NCBI GenBank assembly: GCA_027064485.1
Contig: JAMOPR010000270.1
Span: 1-6,930, forward strand
Direction of reading: 5' to 3'
Length of the DNA: 6,930 nucleotides
Origin: Desulfurobacteriaceae bacterium
GTDB lineage: Bacteria > Aquificota > Aquificia > Desulfurobacteriales > Desulfurobacteriaceae
The notes under the pieces were generated by a model that searched no databases, was not told where the DNA came from, and saw nothing but the letters and a program-made list of their open reading frames with translations. The number at the start of each line of letters is the position of its first letter. The stretch's first letter is position 1. Of this stretch, positions 6,352 through 6,930 are shown piece by piece. Made by a program: the position numbers and the translations under genes.

Positions 6352-6356
6352 CTCCT
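6352..6356 (-). promoter_or_regulatory. Likely ribosome binding site for a TTG start of rfaE2
   Basis: On the minus strand AGGAG occupies 6356-6352 and lies 7 bases before a TTG codon (6344-6342). The same AGGAG is inside the codons following the alternative ATG at 6359-6357, so only one of the two starts can use it. Confidence 0.5.
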
Positions 6357-6397
6357 CATAAATTTATGGTTGAATTTTATCTTAATTGGAGGAAACG
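6357..6397. promoter_or_regulatory. Divergent intergenic region between rfaE2 and trmFO
   Basis: This short AT-rich gap must serve initiation of two genes transcribed away from each other, unless promoters lie inside the coding ends. On the minus strand TAAAAT (6379-6374) could be a -10 box for rfaE2, but no good -35 box is seen at the proper distance. For trmFO, TAAATT (6359-6364) is only a weak -10 candidate. The promoter role is inferred from gene orientation, not from convincing boxes. Confidence 0.35.
6388..6392 (+). promoter_or_regulatory. Ribosome binding site of trmFO
   Basis: GGAGG at 6388-6392 lies 5 bases before the GTG codon at 6398 and fixes that codon as the start of trmFO. Confidence 0.85.
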
Positions 6398-6930
6398 GTG
6401 ATTAACGTTATAGGTGGCGGTCTTGCAGGTGTGGAGGCTGCGTGGAGAATAGCGGAAAGTGGTGTTCCCGTTAGGCTTTTTGAAATGAGACCAAAAAAAT
6501 TGACTCCTGCCCATAAAACAGACAAATTCGCTGAGCTTGTGTGCAGTAATACTTTGGGCGGTAAGGATATCGTTACGCCGAGAGGTTTGCTAAAAAAAGA
6601 GATGGAAATGTTAGGTTCTTTAGTTATAGAAGCTGCTAAAAGGTCAGAAGTGCCTGCCGGTGGAGCTTTAGCTGTTGATAGAGAGAAATTTTCAGAGTTC
6701 ATTACAGAAAGAATAGAGAACCATCCGCTTATAGAAGTGATAAGGGAAGAGGTTACTGAACTGCCGGAAGGAGAAACAACTGTTGTTGCAACGGGTCCAC
6801 TTACTTCCGAACCTTTTTCAAAGCATCTTCAGAACTATTTAGGGGAGGAAGAACTTCACTTCTACGATGCAATTTCTCCTATAGTTTATGCCGATACCAT
6901 AGATTATTCAAAATGTTTTTGGGGTTCCCG
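6398..6930 (+). CDS. trmFO: Methylenetetrahydrofolate-tRNA-(uracil-5-)-methyltransferase, N-terminal part
   Basis: This is the first 177 codons of trmFO; the gene continues beyond the right edge. The flavoenzyme methylates uridine 54 in the T-loop of tRNA, taking the carbon from 5,10-methylenetetrahydrofolate and electrons from reduced FAD. Signs are a start with INVIGGGLAGVEAA (2-15), the FAD-binding GxGxxG at Gly6-Gly8-Gly11, then FEMRPKKLTPAHKT (28-41) and FAELVCSNTLGG (44-55). Cys49 corresponds to the conserved cysteine of the CSN motif (Cys53 in B. subtilis TrmFO). Later come VPAGGALAVDRE (85-96), ATGPLTS (131-137) and FYDAISPIVYADTID (155-169), all characteristic of the family. The start is a GTG with GGAGG 5 bases upstream, and the first residues fit the usual N-terminus with no extra tail. 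It is transcribed away from rfaE2. No sign of damage is seen in the part present. Confidence 0.95.
   Translation, partial: MINVIGGGLAGVEAAWRIAESGVPVRLFEMRPKKLTPAHKTDKFAELVCSNTLGGKDIVTPRGLLKKEMEMLGSLVIEAAKRSEVPAGGALAVDREKFSEFITERIENHPLIEVIREEVTELPEGETTVVATGPLTSEPFSKHLQNYLGEEELHFYDAISPIVYADTIDYSKCFWGS

Noticed and set aside
6382..6702. Minus-strand open frame of 106 codons near the right edge
   Set aside because: It is antisense to the strongly matched N-terminus of trmFO and has no recognisable motif.
1..6930. CRISPR array, insertion sequence, tRNA or rRNA genes
   Set aside because: No regularly spaced repeats, transposase-like frames, terminal inverted repeats or tRNA cloverleaf sequence were seen; nearly all bases belong to the listed genes.

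Overview
The window holds parts or all of eight protein-coding genes, very tightly packed and moderately AT-rich. They are consistent with a thermophilic or anaerobic Gram-negative bacterium. A chemolithotrophic lineage such as Aquificota (Desulfurobacterium-like) is my best guess. That guess rests on overall style: an oxygen-sensitive ribonucleotide reductase, a stand-alone heptose adenylyltransferase, GGAGG ribosome binding sites and many Lys/Glu/Ile-rich proteins. It is an inference, not a database match.

Layout. (1) Positions 1-816 hold the 3' end of metE (cobalamin-independent methionine synthase), closed by a clear rho-independent terminator at 833-859. (2) Positions 905-3715 hold an anaerobic (class III) ribonucleotide reductase module. 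It comprises the radical-SAM activase (nrdG-like), the catalytic body of NrdD, and a separate small gene carrying the NrdD C-terminal zinc site and glycyl-radical site. (3) Positions 3728-5880 hold two exported cell-wall hydrolase genes on the same strand: a YkuD-type enzyme with a C-terminal NTF2-like domain (Csd6/Pgp2-like) and an M99/M14-type zinc carboxypeptidase (Csd4/Pgp1-like). (4) The minus-strand gene rfaE2 (heptose-1-phosphate adenylyltransferase) converges on the carboxypeptidase, and the two stop codons share a 4-bp TTAA. (5) trmFO starts divergently from rfaE2 at 6398 and runs off the right edge.

Genes from 905 to 5880 are separated by at most 61 bases or overlap by 4 or 31 bases, so they could form one transcript. 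The first three would make dNTPs under anoxia: the activase places a radical on the small subunit and the large subunit reduces the nucleotide. The next two would trim peptidoglycan stem peptides in sequence (tetra- to tri- to dipeptide), which in Campylobacterota sets helical cell shape. rfaE2 feeds ADP-heptose to the lipopolysaccharide core.

The two most notable points are the division of NrdD into two separately translated polypeptides, with the substrate-radical cysteine on one and the glycyl radical on the other, and the adjacent Csd6-like/Csd4-like pair whose second member has a twin-arginine signal.
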